From assembly GCA_016861025.1 (NCBI GenBank), contig BOKO01000018.1, positions 1 to 64,000 of the forward strand: a stretch of 64,000 nucleotides of DNA, written 5' to 3'. The stretch is from Chloroflexota bacterium (GTDB lineage Bacteria; Chloroflexota; Anaerolineae; Caldilineales; Caldilineaceae). A program made the position numbers and the translations under genes. Shown here piece by piece: positions 53,978 through 63,996 of the stretch. The notes under the pieces were generated by a model. That model was not told the origin of the DNA. It searched no databases and saw only the letters and a program-made list of their open reading frames with translations. Position 1 is the stretch's first letter, and each line of letters opens with the position of its first letter.

Positions 53978-54221
53978 AATGATTGTTCGTTTATGTCAAA
54001 AAATAGTCGTTGTACGTAAATTGATAGTATACCACTGCCGTAGTGGAACTCAAACAGCTACTTCGACTTTCGAGAGGGGAATCACCTCATGTCTGGGAAA
54101 AGCAGGTCATCGCTTCCAGCATGACGTGACGCCACACTACGCCGGAGGCGATGATCTGCATAGCACACTCCCAACTTGAAGCGCACCCCAACTTCTGGCG
54201 CGTTCGTGGACGATGGCGGCG
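53978..54221. other. gene-free region
   Basis: About 240 bases upstream of the coiled-coil gene. A small hairpin CCACT/AGTGG is near 54034. I searched by eye for a selenocysteine tRNA next to selB and did not see one here. The coiled-coil gene promoter should lie near 53980-54040. Confidence 0.3.
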
Positions 54222-55493
54222 TCATCGAAGAGCAGCGATGACGCTATCCAGGTCAAAATCTCTGCCGCTGCCCGGTTCGGTCAGGATGTGGCGCTGCAGT
54301 GTGAACAGTGCGGGCCATTTCGTTGGCGCCACTCGCATGAAGTAGGGGGCGCTGACTTGCTCCGCTCTCTGCACCAGCTCGATGCCCTGACGCACGTTGG
54401 GGGGAAGCGACGCATCGTCTGGGCTGCCAGACATCGGCGCATAGAGGCCGCTGGCGGTGACGTCGGTCTCCAGAAGCGCCCGTCCTTCCGATGAAGCCAG
54501 CAATTCGACGAACGCCAATGCCGTGTCGCGATGCGGCGCCTGTGTTGGAACCATGTAACCGATCGCCATCACGACTTCGGCGGGCGGCTGCGCAAAATCC
54601 AGGATTGGGAAAGCAAAAAAGTCGAGCGCACTGCGCTGCCGCGGGGAAAGCGACCCCTGAAACGCTGGACCCGACAACACCATTGCCGCTTGAGGTGCGC
54701 CGGCTGTGGGCGCCGCCATCGCCAGCGCATCGTCGATGCCCATCGTGCTCGATGTTGGCAGGAAATAACCTTTTTCCACCAGCGACGCCCACAGTTCGAA
54801 CGCCAGGCGAATGCGCGGATCGTCGACGCTGACATCGCCCGCCAGAAACTGCTCATGAAACGCCGGCCCGTTGAGGCGCAAGTTCAGGTAGTCGAACCAA
54901 AGCAAGCCCATGAACGGATCGTTCCCGCTGATCGCAAAGGGCGTGACGCCATTGAGCCAGAGCGTTTCGCTCAGTTGCAAAAATTCGTCCCACGTGCGCG
55001 GGGGCTGCAAGCCAAATTGCTCGAAAATCTGTTTGTTGTAATAGACGCCGTTCCAGTTGTAGCCGGTGGGCAGGTAATATTGTCGTCCGCCACGCTCGCT
55101 CAACGTCTGCAAAGCGGGATTCACTGTTTGCCCGGCGTCGGCGCCCGTCCACAGGTCGGTGAGATCGGTCAACGTCCCGCTCGCCATGGCGTTGTCAAGA
55201 AAGTGGCCGGGCGTAATCAACATCAAATCTGGCGCGGGAGATGTCGTCAGGTATTCCTCCGGCGCGCGGTTGTACTGCTCGATGGCAAAAGAAACATGCG
55301 GGTTGGCCGCGCGAAAACGCTCGATCAGCGTCTGTTCGGCGGCGTCCAGGCCAGCAAAAGTAACATAACGCAACGTGATCGGTTCGGGCGTTGGCGTTGG
55401 GCCGCCGCCAAAACTGCAGGCAGCTAAAAAACCTGTGACGACAATCAAAATGGCTGCACTCCGCAACGGGGGCAGATCGAATAAGGCACTCAT
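54222..55493 (-). CDS. orphan family 1 solute-binding lipoprotein
   Basis: A 423-residue lipoprotein: a hydrophobic segment AAILIVVTGFLAACSFGGG with lipobox LAAC, then a Pro/Thr linker (PTPTPEP). The fold shows FAGLDAAEQTLIERFRAANPHV, YYNKQIFEQFGLQPPRTWDEFLQLSETLW (given in part) and a C-terminal domain AFVELLASSEGRALL. No permease or ATPase gene lies next to it. I start at ATG 55493, since ATG 55544 overlaps the -10 box; no ribosome-binding site is clear. Confidence 0.88.
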   Translation of the reverse strand: MSALFDLPPLRSAAILIVVTGFLAACSFGGGPTPTPEPITLRYVTFAGLDAAEQTLIERFRAANPHVSFAIEQYNRAPEEYLTTSPAPDLMLITPGHFLDNAMASGTLTDLTDLWTGADAGQTVNPALQTLSERGGRQYYLPTGYNWNGVYYNKQIFEQFGLQPPRTWDEFLQLSETLWLNGVTPFAISGNDPFMGLLWFDYLNLRLNGPAFHEQFLAGDVSVDDPRIRLAFELWASLVEKGYFLPTSSTMGIDDALAMAAPTAGAPQAAMVLSGPAFQGSLSPRQRSALDFFAFPILDFAQPPAEVVMAIGYMVPTQAPHRDTALAFVELLASSEGRALLETDVTASGLYAPMSGSPDDASLPPNVRQGIELVQRAEQVSAPYFMRVAPTKWPALFTLQRHILTEPGSGRDFDLDSVIAALR

Positions 55494-55542
55494 TAGTTTT
55501 TGGTTCTTTGCAACGAAATCAGATAGAAAGAAAGGAATAACC

Positions 55543-55551
55543 ATTATAACA
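55543..55551 (-). promoter_or_regulatory. extended -10 promoter of the orphan binding-protein gene
   Basis: On the minus strand TGTTATAAT (55551-55543) is an extended -10 element (TG, one base, perfect TATAAT). No good -35 was found. Start of transcription near 55536 places ATG 55493 about 40 bases downstream. Confidence 0.45.
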
Positions 55552-55718
55552 ATCGCCGGAGCAGATCTTCAGACGAATCAGTTCGTCAGCTTGCGGCGCA
55601 CGGCATGTTGTGGATCGTAGCATACTCGCAGAGAAACCGGCAACCGCAACCCGTCTTTTGGGGCAGGTTGTGGTAGGCTTGCGAGGAGACAGCGCATTCT
55701 CCATTTTTCTAACTCCAG

Positions 55719-56621
55719 ATGAATATGACCATGAACAACGAACTGCGAATCGATGCCCTGCTGCCGGCTGATATGGCGGCGAAAGCCGAGACTATCGGCG
55801 TCAAGAAAGCCAATCTCGACGTGGCGAGTATGTTTGTATTGGCGGTGCTGGCTGGGGCGTTCATCGCGCTCGGCGCCATCTTTGCAACGACGGTGACGGC
55901 GGGCGCGTTTGGCTCCACGCTGCCCGGCAACGCGACCGCGGCCACAACCTGGCCCACAGGCTGGCAGCGTCTGCTCAGTGGGCTTGTCTTCAGCCTGGGG
56001 CTGATCCTGGTCGTGGTGGGCGGCGCCGAGCTGTTCACCGGCAACAATTTGATCGTGATGGCGTGGGCGAACGGCAAGGTCAGCACCCGGTTGTTGGGAT
56101 TGAACTGGCTGGTCGTCTATGTCGGCAACTTTGTCGGTTCGGTGGCGACGGCGGTGCTAATGCTATGGACGCGACAGTACGAGTTTTCGGGAGGGCAGAT
56201 CGGCTTGCAGGCGCTCACAATTGCCAACCACAAAGCCGGGCTGGATTTCTGGCAGGCGGTGATGTTGGGCATTATGTGCAACGCGCTCGTCTGTCTGGCG
56301 GTGTGGCTGACCTACAGTGCACGCTCGACCACCGATAAAATTATGGCGATTACGCCGCCGATCACTGCGTTTGTCGCCGCTGGATTCGAGCACAGCGTCG
56401 CCAATATGTATTTCATACCGATGGGGATGTTGATCCAATCGACTGCGTCGCCAGAGTTCTGGGCGACGATCGGCAGAGCGCCCGCCGACTTCGCCAACCT
56501 GACCATGACCAACTTTCTGGTGCGTAACTTGATCCCGGTCACAATTGGCAACATCATCGGCGGGGCAGTGTTGGTCGGGGCGGTGTACTGGTTCGTCTAC
56601 TTGCGTAAGCGTGGCGAGTAG
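55719..56621 (+). CDS. formate/nitrite transporter family channel (FocA/NirC)
   Basis: A 300-residue pentameric-channel type protein with six membrane helices. Typical segments are LAVLAGAFIALGAIFATTV, GLVFSLGLILVVVGGAELFTGNN with NLIVMAWANGKVS, and FVAAGFEHSVANMYFIPMGM, which carries the pore His in the FNT signature. It conducts formate, nitrite or hydrosulfide. With selB and moaC/moeA nearby, formate for a molybdenum- and selenium-dependent formate dehydrogenase is a plausible substrate, though that enzyme is not in this window. The start may be ATG 55719 or a later Met (55731). Confidence 0.93.
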   Translation: MNMTMNNELRIDALLPADMAAKAETIGVKKANLDVASMFVLAVLAGAFIALGAIFATTVTAGAFGSTLPGNATAATTWPTGWQRLLSGLVFSLGLILVVVGGAELFTGNNLIVMAWANGKVSTRLLGLNWLVVYVGNFVGSVATAVLMLWTRQYEFSGGQIGLQALTIANHKAGLDFWQAVMLGIMCNALVCLAVWLTYSARSTTDKIMAITPPITAFVAAGFEHSVANMYFIPMGMLIQSTASPEFWATIGRAPADFANLTMTNFLVRNLIPVTIGNIIGGAVLVGAVYWFVYLRKRGE

Positions 56622-56680
56622 CGTGTTTCGTGTTGCGTGGGTTGACGAGACCTTCACGAAGCACGCAACACGCAACATCC

Positions 56681-56683
<3 letters not shown>
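56620..56683. repeat. GCGTGTTGCGTG-type palindromic repeat, copy 3
   Basis: GCGAGTAGCGTGTTTCGTG with GTTGCGTGG faces CACGAAGCACGCAACACGC. It lies between the convergent channel and serine dehydratase genes and could form a two-way terminator hairpin. Confidence 0.7.
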
Positions 56684-58057
<1,374 letters not shown>

Positions 58058-58073
58058 AGTTTTCAGCGTCCAC

Positions 58074-59135
58074 TTAACGCGTCTCCAGCCCGCACCGCCC
58101 AATCGCTTCGTCGAGGATGCGGTTGATCAGCCCTTCGTAGGTCCAGCCTGCGGCCGCCGCTTCGATGCACAGATCGGAGTAGCCTGGATTCAGCCCTGGC
58201 AGTGGGTTGACTTCCAAAATATACGGCTTGTTGTTCTCGTGCATGTCGAGTCGAAAGTCGACGCGCGCCACATCCAGACAACCGGTGACGCGAAAGACTG
58301 CGGCCGTATACCAACGCAAATCTTCGACCAATGTTTCAGGCAGCGGGGCAGGACAGAGATAATGGAAATCTTCGGCCAGCTCAGTCTTGATGCGATTGGT
58401 GTAGATGCCCGCCTCCTCAATGGGGTACTTCCCCATATCGACTTCGAGCGCCGGGAAGATGTGCAATCCTTTGAAAATGCGCGGCGCGTTCTCATCTTCA
58501 GGCATGCGTCGCGCTGCCGGCCCGACCAGGTTGCCGACCAGCCCCATCGTGATCTCGCGACCCTCGATGAAGCGTTCAACCAGCGCCGGCTGCTCGTAGC
58601 GATCAAAGATGCGCTGAATCTGCGTGCGCAATTGCGCCTCATCATGTACGACGGACTCCGCCGAGACGCCCATGCCAGTGCCTTCGCGGCTGGGTTTGAC
58701 GAACAAGGGAAATTGCAACGACGGATCGAGCGGCTCGCCGATGCGCTCGAAGACCTGGAAGGGCGGCGTGGGCAGATCGTGATAGGCGAGGACGCGCTTG
58801 GTCATCGGCTTGTCGAGCGCCAGCGCCAATGTCAGCACCTTCGAGCCGGTGTAGGGGATGCGCATCATCTCCAGGATCGCCGGCACCTGCGCCTCGCGTG
58901 CATCGCCGAAATGCCCTTCGCAGATGTTGAAGCAAATGTCGGGCTTGAGCTTGCGCAGATTGTCGACCAGCTCGATGGCGCCTTCCAGAAAAGTCACTTC
59001 ATGGTCGCGCGAACGCAGCGCGGCCATGATCGACTCAATCGTCTTTTCGGAATCCAGATCATCCCAGTGATCGGGCGACATGCCCTCCCACGTCGGCGCA
59101 TTTTTCTTGAGATTCGCCAGCAGTGCAACGCGCAT
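58074..59135 (-). CDS. ATP-grasp ligase resembling D-alanine-D-alanine ligase
   Basis: A 353-residue ATP-grasp enzyme. Features: EGMSPDHWDDLDSEKTIESI, FNICEGHFGDAREAQVPAILEMMRIPYTGS (given in part; Ddl-like FN.-EG motif), ALDKPMTKRVLAYHDLPTPPF, PLFVKPSREGTGMGVSAESVV for ATP binding, and the metal-binding end DVARVDFRLDMHENNKPYILEVNPLPGLNP (given in part). It joins an acid to an amine using ATP. Housekeeping Ddl is shorter on the N-terminal side and more conserved, so a different amino-acid or peptide substrate is likely. AAAGG precedes ATG 59135. It follows lysine 2,3-aminomutase, suggesting beta-lysine as an amine or acid partner. Confidence 0.85.
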   Translation of the reverse strand: MRVALLANLKKNAPTWEGMSPDHWDDLDSEKTIESIMAALRSRDHEVTFLEGAIELVDNLRKLKPDICFNICEGHFGDAREAQVPAILEMMRIPYTGSKVLTLALALDKPMTKRVLAYHDLPTPPFQVFERIGEPLDPSLQFPLFVKPSREGTGMGVSAESVVHDEAQLRTQIQRIFDRYEQPALVERFIEGREITMGLVGNLVGPAARRMPEDENAPRIFKGLHIFPALEVDMGKYPIEEAGIYTNRIKTELAEDFHYLCPAPLPETLVEDLRWYTAAVFRVTGCLDVARVDFRLDMHENNKPYILEVNPLPGLNPGYSDLCIEAAAAGWTYEGLINRILDEAIGRCGLETR

Positions 59136-59149
59136 AGAATGCCTTTCTG

Positions 59150-59258
59150 TGGAGACTGGAGATTGGAGATTGGAGATGAGGAGATTGGGGAGAGTAGATA
59201 CATCTCCGTAGAGAACCGCGAAATCTCCAGTCTCCAATCTCCAATCGCATAATCCCTT
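59150..59258. repeat. GATTGGAGATT-type palindromic repeat, copy 4
   Basis: GGAGACTGGAGATTGGAGAT with further units faces AAATCTCCAGTCTCCAATCT, between the aminomutase and ATP-grasp genes. The upstream frame extension of the ATP-grasp gene is the translation of this repeat and is not real. Confidence 0.8.
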
Positions 59259-60576
59259 AAAACCCATTTGTAAATGAGTTCAATTCGAGTTTTGTATCTC
59301 GCTGGTGCGTCGCTTCAAAGCCTTCTGGCTTGATACTGAGCGCCTGTCCAGAGAGCAGCCCGCTGACGCCCGCCTGGAGGTCGGTGACGCCAGCGCGACG
59401 CTGGCAGGCGGGGCAGGTCGCCGGGTCGTGGCGGGTGTAGGTTTCGGGCTGTGTGTAGGCGCTCATGTAGCCTTCATAGTTGCGCACCACCACGCGATCG
59501 GGCGACTGGCTGATCACGTAGTTGGGCATCACCGGAATCTTGCCGCCGCCGCCCGGCGCGTCGATCACGTAGGTCGGCACCGCATAGCCAGAAGTGTGGC
59601 CGCGCAGCGCCTCCATGATCTCGATGCCGGTGGACACCGGCGTGCGGAAGTGGCCGGCGCCATGCACAAGGTCACACTGATAGAGATAGTAGGGGCGCAC
59701 GCGGTTGATGACGAGCTTGTGCACCAGCTCCATCATTATGTTGGGGCAGTCGTTGACGCCCGCCAGCAACACGCTCTGACAGCCGAGCGGGATGCCAGCA
59801 TCCGCCAGCCGCGCCAGCGCCGCTGAAACCTCTGGCGTGATCTCTTTGGGATGGTTGAAGTGGACGTTCATCCACAGCGGGTGAAACTGACGCAGCATTT
59901 CGACCAGATCGGGCGTGATGCGCTGCGGCAGGAAAACCGGCACGCGCGAACCAATGCGAATGATCTCAACGTGCGGAATGGCGCGCAGCCGACGCAGCAA
60001 ATCTTCGAGCACCTTTTGCGGGATCGTGAGCGGGTCGCCGCCCGAGAGCAGCACATCGCGCACCTGCGGCGTGCGCGCAATGTAGGCGATCTGTGCATCG
60101 TGGGCGGCGCGGCTGAAGGTGGCGCTGGGGTCGCCGACGATGCGGCTGCGCGTGCAGTAGCGGCAGTAACTGGCGCACTGCGTCGTCACCAACATCAGCA
60201 CACGGTCTGGGTAGCGATGCACCAGCCCAGGCACAGGCGAATGCGCATCCTCGCTCAGCGAATCCTCCATTTCAGCGATGAAGGGAGTCAGCTCGGCTGC
60301 CGTCGGCATGATCTGAAGCCGCACAGGGCAGCGCGGGTCATCGGGGTCCATCAGGCTGGCAAAGTAAGGCGTGACGTCGACGCGGAAATGCTCCGGCGCC
60401 GACAGGCCTGCAATCTCGTCGGGCGTCAGTTTGATGACCCTGGCGAAATCCTCGACGGTGTTGAGGCGATGGCTGAGCTGCCATCGCCAATCGTTCCATT
60501 GCGTCAGCGGCACATCCTGCCACGGTGCAGGTGGGCGCACAACTTCCTCGTTGCGCGCAAAAGCGGTGTTGAACAT
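59257..60576 (-). CDS. kamA: lysine 2,3-aminomutase
   Basis: A 439-residue radical-SAM, PLP-dependent enzyme converting L-lysine to beta-lysine. Radical-SAM cluster CASYCRYC (Cys134, Cys138, Cys141), SGGDPLTIP, and RIGSRVPVFLPQRIT. Substrate residues match the Clostridium enzyme: the Asp in YQCDLVHGAGHFRTPVSTG and the Asp in VIDAPGGGGKIPVMPNYVIS, whose Lys binds PLP. These distinguish it from EpmB-type and glutamate mutases. Start at ATG 60576 after AAGGAAAG; a GTG at 60600 is also in frame. No ablB acetyltransferase follows; an ATP-grasp ligase does. Confidence 0.93.
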   Translation of the reverse strand: MFNTAFARNEEVVRPPAPWQDVPLTQWNDWRWQLSHRLNTVEDFARVIKLTPDEIAGLSAPEHFRVDVTPYFASLMDPDDPRCPVRLQIMPTAAELTPFIAEMEDSLSEDAHSPVPGLVHRYPDRVLMLVTTQCASYCRYCTRSRIVGDPSATFSRAAHDAQIAYIARTPQVRDVLLSGGDPLTIPQKVLEDLLRRLRAIPHVEIIRIGSRVPVFLPQRITPDLVEMLRQFHPLWMNVHFNHPKEITPEVSAALARLADAGIPLGCQSVLLAGVNDCPNIMMELVHKLVINRVRPYYLYQCDLVHGAGHFRTPVSTGIEIMEALRGHTSGYAVPTYVIDAPGGGGKIPVMPNYVISQSPDRVVVRNYEGYMSAYTQPETYTRHDPATCPACQRRAGVTDLQAGVSGLLSGQALSIKPEGFEATHQRDTKLELNSFTNGF

Positions 60577-60607
60577 AGATTCTTTCCTTTTGGCATTCAC
60601 GCCGATA

Positions 60608-61093
60608 CTATCGATTATCGTCCACTTTCCAATCGCCCGACTTGCCGCCCCGTTTTTCCAACAGCCGGATGGCGCCGATCACCATCGCCTTGTCAAGCGC
60701 CTTTGCCATGTCATAGATCGTCAATGCGGCGACGCTGACCGCAGTAAGCGCCTCCATCTCCACGCCGGTCTGACCGTTGCAACGAACAGTGGCGGTGATG
60801 AGCACGCGGCTCTCCACCTCATCGATTTCGAATTCGACGGCGGCTTTGGTGAGCAGCAGCGTGTGGCAGAGTGGGATCAGTTCGGGTGTGCGCTTGGCGG
60901 CCATAATGCCAGCGATGCGCGCGGCAGCCAGCACGTCTCCTTTCGGCGTTGCGCCGTCGCGGATTGCAGCCAGCGTCGTCGGCGTCATGCGCACCTCGCC
61001 CGCCGCCACTGCTGTACGCGTTGTCACTGCTTTTTCAGCCACATCGACCATGGTGGCGTTGCCATATTTGTCCAAATGGGTTAGTGAGTTCAT
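60608..61093 (-). CDS. moaC: cyclic pyranopterin monophosphate synthase
   Basis: A 161-residue enzyme for the second step of molybdenum-cofactor synthesis. Motifs: MVDVAEKAVTTRTAVAAGEV, PKGDVLAAARIAGIMAAKRT, IPLCHTLLLT with active-site His, and VRCNGQTGVEMEALTAVSVAALTIYDMAKA (given in part) with KSGDWKV at the end. Starts at ATG 61093 (MNSLTHLD) after GAGG. Between moeA and kamA, 31-39 bases from each. Confidence 0.96.
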   Translation of the reverse strand: MNSLTHLDKYGNATMVDVAEKAVTTRTAVAAGEVRMTPTTLAAIRDGATPKGDVLAAARIAGIMAAKRTPELIPLCHTLLLTKAAVEFEIDEVESRVLITATVRCNGQTGVEMEALTAVSVAALTIYDMAKALDKAMVIGAIRLLEKRGGKSGDWKVDDNR

Positions 61094-61132
61094 AAAGAGG
61101 TCCTCATCGAAAATTCTTACCCCTATCAAATT

Positions 61133-62419
61133 CTACACCACATCCCCAATCAGCAGCGCAGTAACGGTTGCTCCGGCTTCAAGTACGCCCTCGCCCTGTG
61201 GCAGCTCGAGCAGCGCATTCGCCGAGCGCATGCTGAGCAGGCGGCTGCTCGCCTGGTTGCCGGTGCTGTCAGCCAGCAGCGCCCCGCGGCCTTCGTGCAG
61301 CGACATCTCCCAACGCACCGTGGCGCGATGATATTCAGGGCGATAGGGATCGAGACGCAGCGGCTGACTGAGGCAGACCTGCACGCGCGTAAGGCGCGGA
61401 TTGGGCCACCCTGCCAACTTGCGCAGCGCTGGCGCGCCGAGCAGATAGAAGGTCACCAGACTGCTCACCGGGTTGCCGGGCAGGGCGAAAATCAACTTAC
61501 GCCGCCCGTTGCGCTCCACCGTGGCAAAGGTGCATGGTTTACCCGGCTTCATGCGCAGGCGTCCAAAATGCACGAAGCCTGTGCGGTCGAGCAATGGTTT
61601 GAGAAGGTCGAGATTGCCCATCGACACGCCGCCCGACGTGAGCAGGATGTCTGCTTCTGTCAAGCCGCGCTCGACAGCGGATTCAATCGCGGCAGGCGCG
61701 TCACCCGCAATGCCTAGATCGACCACGACGCCCCCTAATGCTTCAACCGCAGCGGCCAATGTGGGTCGGTTGCTGTCGTGGATTTGTCCAGGGTTCAGCG
61801 GCGCGTCAGCTTCAACCAGCTCATCGCCAGTGGAGAGGATCGCCACGCGCGGAGCGGGATAAACGCTGACCTCGGCGGCGCCGATCGTCGCCAGCAACCC
61901 GATCTCCGCTGCGCCGAGATATGCACCGGCCGGCAACACTTCCTGCCCGACAGCCACATCGTAACCGATCGGGCGTACATCTGCGCCGGCGCTGACTCGC
62001 GCCTGAATCCGCACTTGTCGCTGGCCGACTGATGTTGCATCTTCGTTGTGCTGCGTTGCTGTAGAAAGCTCTTCGGTCTCCTCGACCATCACAACGGCGT
62101 CGGCGCCTGTTGGCAGCGGCGCGCCGGTGGTGATATAGGCGACCGTACCAGGCTGCACCGCAAAGTCGGCGATGCGCCCTGCGGTCACCTCGCCAATCAC
62201 AGGATATACGCCAGGCCCGTCACTGGCGACGACGGCGTAGCCATCCTTCACCGAAGCCGGAAAGGGCGGCAGCGGCTTGGCGGCGTGTACAGCCTCGGCA
62301 AGAATGTGACGATGGGCGGCGGCAAGCGCTGTTCGCATCGGAGCGAGCGGAGCTGCCTGTTCGAGCACAATGGCAAGCGCAGTCTCGACAGCCAGCATAG
62401 GATAGGTGGATTCAGCCAT
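61133..62419 (-). CDS. moeA: molybdopterin molybdenumtransferase
   Basis: A 428-residue enzyme inserting molybdate into adenylylated molybdopterin. Motifs: LPPFPASVKDGYAV, VAYITTGAPLPTGADAVVMVEET, VAILSTGDELVE, GQIHDSNRPTLAAAVEALGG, DILLTSGGVSMGNLD, and FALPGNPVSSLVTFYLLGAPAL. All four domains fit. Starts at ATG 62419, 15 bases after the small downstream-of-subtilase gene. With moaC it supplies cofactor for molybdoenzymes. Confidence 0.96.
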   Translation of the reverse strand: MAESTYPMLAVETALAIVLEQAAPLAPMRTALAAAHRHILAEAVHAAKPLPPFPASVKDGYAVVASDGPGVYPVIGEVTAGRIADFAVQPGTVAYITTGAPLPTGADAVVMVEETEELSTATQHNEDATSVGQRQVRIQARVSAGADVRPIGYDVAVGQEVLPAGAYLGAAEIGLLATIGAAEVSVYPAPRVAILSTGDELVEADAPLNPGQIHDSNRPTLAAAVEALGGVVVDLGIAGDAPAAIESAVERGLTEADILLTSGGVSMGNLDLLKPLLDRTGFVHFGRLRMKPGKPCTFATVERNGRRKLIFALPGNPVSSLVTFYLLGAPALRKLAGWPNPRLTRVQVCLSQPLRLDPYRPEYHRATVRWEMSLHEGRGALLADSTGNQASSRLLSMRSANALLELPQGEGVLEAGATVTALLIGDVV

Positions 62420-62434
62420 GATCGACTCTTACGT

Positions 62435-62758
62435 TTATTGATCGGCGGACAGGACATCGACCACACCCGGAGCGTTGGCGAGTTCCCGTGCGGCATGTGG
62501 TGTGCATTGCACAAACAATAGATTGAAGCCTGTGGCTGGACTCACCGCCAGCACTTCATCGCTGAGATTGTGGCGGTCGATCCAATGTTGCAGTCTGGCG
62601 CGATGCGCCTCGGTATTGGCGCGCAGGCGGCGATACCGCTCTGCGCGTGAATAGGGCGCCAACTCCGCCGATGATGGTCGCTCGACTTCGAGCAAAACGC
62701 TGATCAAATCGGTGGGGTGGTGATTCGATGTGGGCGACAACGAGGTTGTGTTGTTCAT
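62435..62758 (-). CDS. small protein resembling a subtilase propeptide (I9-like)
   Basis: A 107-residue cytoplasmic protein. The C-terminal half (VLAVSPATGFNLLFVQCTPHAARELANAPGVVDVLSADQ; given in parts: VLAVSPATGFNLLFVQC, ELANAPGVVDVLSADQ) has the pattern of inhibitor I9 propeptides: a beta strand, a helix with A-ELA-, and a final strand ending PGVVDV. The N-terminal half is Arg-rich and helical. Its ATG overlaps the stop of the subtilase (ATGA). I infer a trans-acting inhibitor or folding partner of that protease. Confidence 0.55.
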   Translation of the reverse strand: MNNTTSLSPTSNHHPTDLISVLLEVERPSSAELAPYSRAERYRRLRANTEAHRARLQHWIDRHNLSDEVLAVSPATGFNLLFVQCTPHAARELANAPGVVDVLSADQ

Positions 62759-63996
62759 GGCATCTCCTCCGGAACAAACCGCGCCAGGCCGGCGCCTGCG
62801 CGACCTTTGCGTGCGTTTGGGATCGGCAGCGCGTTTTGGCGCAGCCGTTCAGCCAGCACATCACCTTGAACCATATTTCCACAGCAGGCATAGAGCGCGG
62901 CGATGCCTGCGACATAGGGCGTAGCCATACTCGTGCCGCTCAAGGTCTGGTAAAGACTGCGATTGTGACGATCACGCTCATAGCTGGAGACAATGTCGAC
63001 GCCGTAGCCGACCAGAGTTGGTTCTTTTTCCTTTGTGATCGGTGAAACGCCGCTGCCGCTAAAATCGGGGACATTGAGATCAAAATCGACGGCGCCGACT
63101 GAAATTGTGTTGGCGAAATAGGCGGGCGCACGCACATTGCCAATGCCCTCGTTGCCCACTGCCGTCAGCGTAAGCACAGAAAAATCTTCGCAGAGTGTAT
63201 CGAGCATCGTCTGCAGACCAACGCGGACCTTCCTGAACTCACGCTTTGACATAGTGCGGTGGCTGAAGCCAAGCGACATGTTGATGATCACCGGTTTTTG
63301 CAGGTTTTCTTCGTGTTCAAACTGTGACAACAGCCAGTCGAGCGCCACCACGACGCGCTCCAGGCTGGTTTTGAGCGTCTCGCTTTCGAGCACGGCGGCC
63401 ACCATCAGGTCGACTTCTGGCGCCACGCCAAAATTGGGGCTGGCAATGACGCCGGCGACATGCGTGCCATGTCCATCGACATCAAAGCCGCGACAGTCGC
63501 GCAGCTTGCCGTCCACGGTGTCGAGCGGCACATAGCGAAAATCGATCACCTTATGGCGCAGCTCAAGATGATCGGCGTCGACGCCGGTGTCAAGCACAAA
63601 GACGAGCACATCCTGCCCCTTGTAGCCCAGGTCATGCGCCACGCTGACGCCGCTCTCTTCAGGCCATTCCTGGCGGGTGGGTGGACGCCGACCATATTGA
63701 CGTCCGTGCACCGGGGTGGGCGTCCCCATCTCCATGTTGGGTAAAATCAGATACGCTGGCTCCAACAGTTCAATCGCCCGCTGTCTCAAGCGCGGGTTCT
63801 CTGCCTTGATCACATACGCGTCCAGATAAGGCAACACCTCAAACGTATGCGTCTCGGCAGGCGCCTCTTCGGTTATCTGCACATGCGTGAAGCCGAGGTC
63901 TGCCAGCCGTTCTGGAGGCGTGGCGGTTGGCGTAGCGGCGACGAGTGCAGCACGTTTCTCTTCCGTCGTGCATTGTTCTTTTTCGGTGTCGCTCAT
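62755..63996 (-). CDS. cytoplasmic subtilisin-like serine protease
   Basis: A 413-residue S8 protease with intact catalytic triad: Asp in VLVFVLDTGVDADHLE, His in DVDGHGTHVAGVIASP, Ser in LSGTSMATPYVAGIAALY; the oxyanion Asn is in TAVGNEGIGNV. Residues 1-110 hold a propeptide-like domain (THVQITEEAPAETHTFEVLPYLDAYVIKA). No signal peptide is visible, so it probably acts inside the cell. Starts at ATG 63996, four bases from the window end; its promoter is not visible. Translation is coupled to the small I9-like gene. Confidence 0.9.
   Translation of the reverse strand: MSDTEKEQCTTEEKRAALVAATPTATPPERLADLGFTHVQITEEAPAETHTFEVLPYLDAYVIKAENPRLRQRAIELLEPAYLILPNMEMGTPTPVHGRQYGRRPPTRQEWPEESGVSVAHDLGYKGQDVLVFVLDTGVDADHLELRHKVIDFRYVPLDTVDGKLRDCRGFDVDGHGTHVAGVIASPNFGVAPEVDLMVAAVLESETLKTSLERVVVALDWLLSQFEHEENLQKPVIINMSLGFSHRTMSKREFRKVRVGLQTMLDTLCEDFSVLTLTAVGNEGIGNVRAPAYFANTISVGAVDFDLNVPDFSGSGVSPITKEKEPTLVGYGVDIVSSYERDRHNRSLYQTLSGTSMATPYVAGIAALYACCGNMVQGDVLAERLRQNALPIPNARKGRAGAGLARFVPEEMP

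Noticed and set aside
53978..54221. Selenocysteine tRNA near selB
   Set aside because: No long acceptor stem or UCA-anticodon cloverleaf could be found by eye.
59136..59267. Upstream extension of the ATP-grasp protein
   Set aside because: It consists of translated GATTGGAGATT repeats, and a good ribosome-binding site supports ATG 59135.
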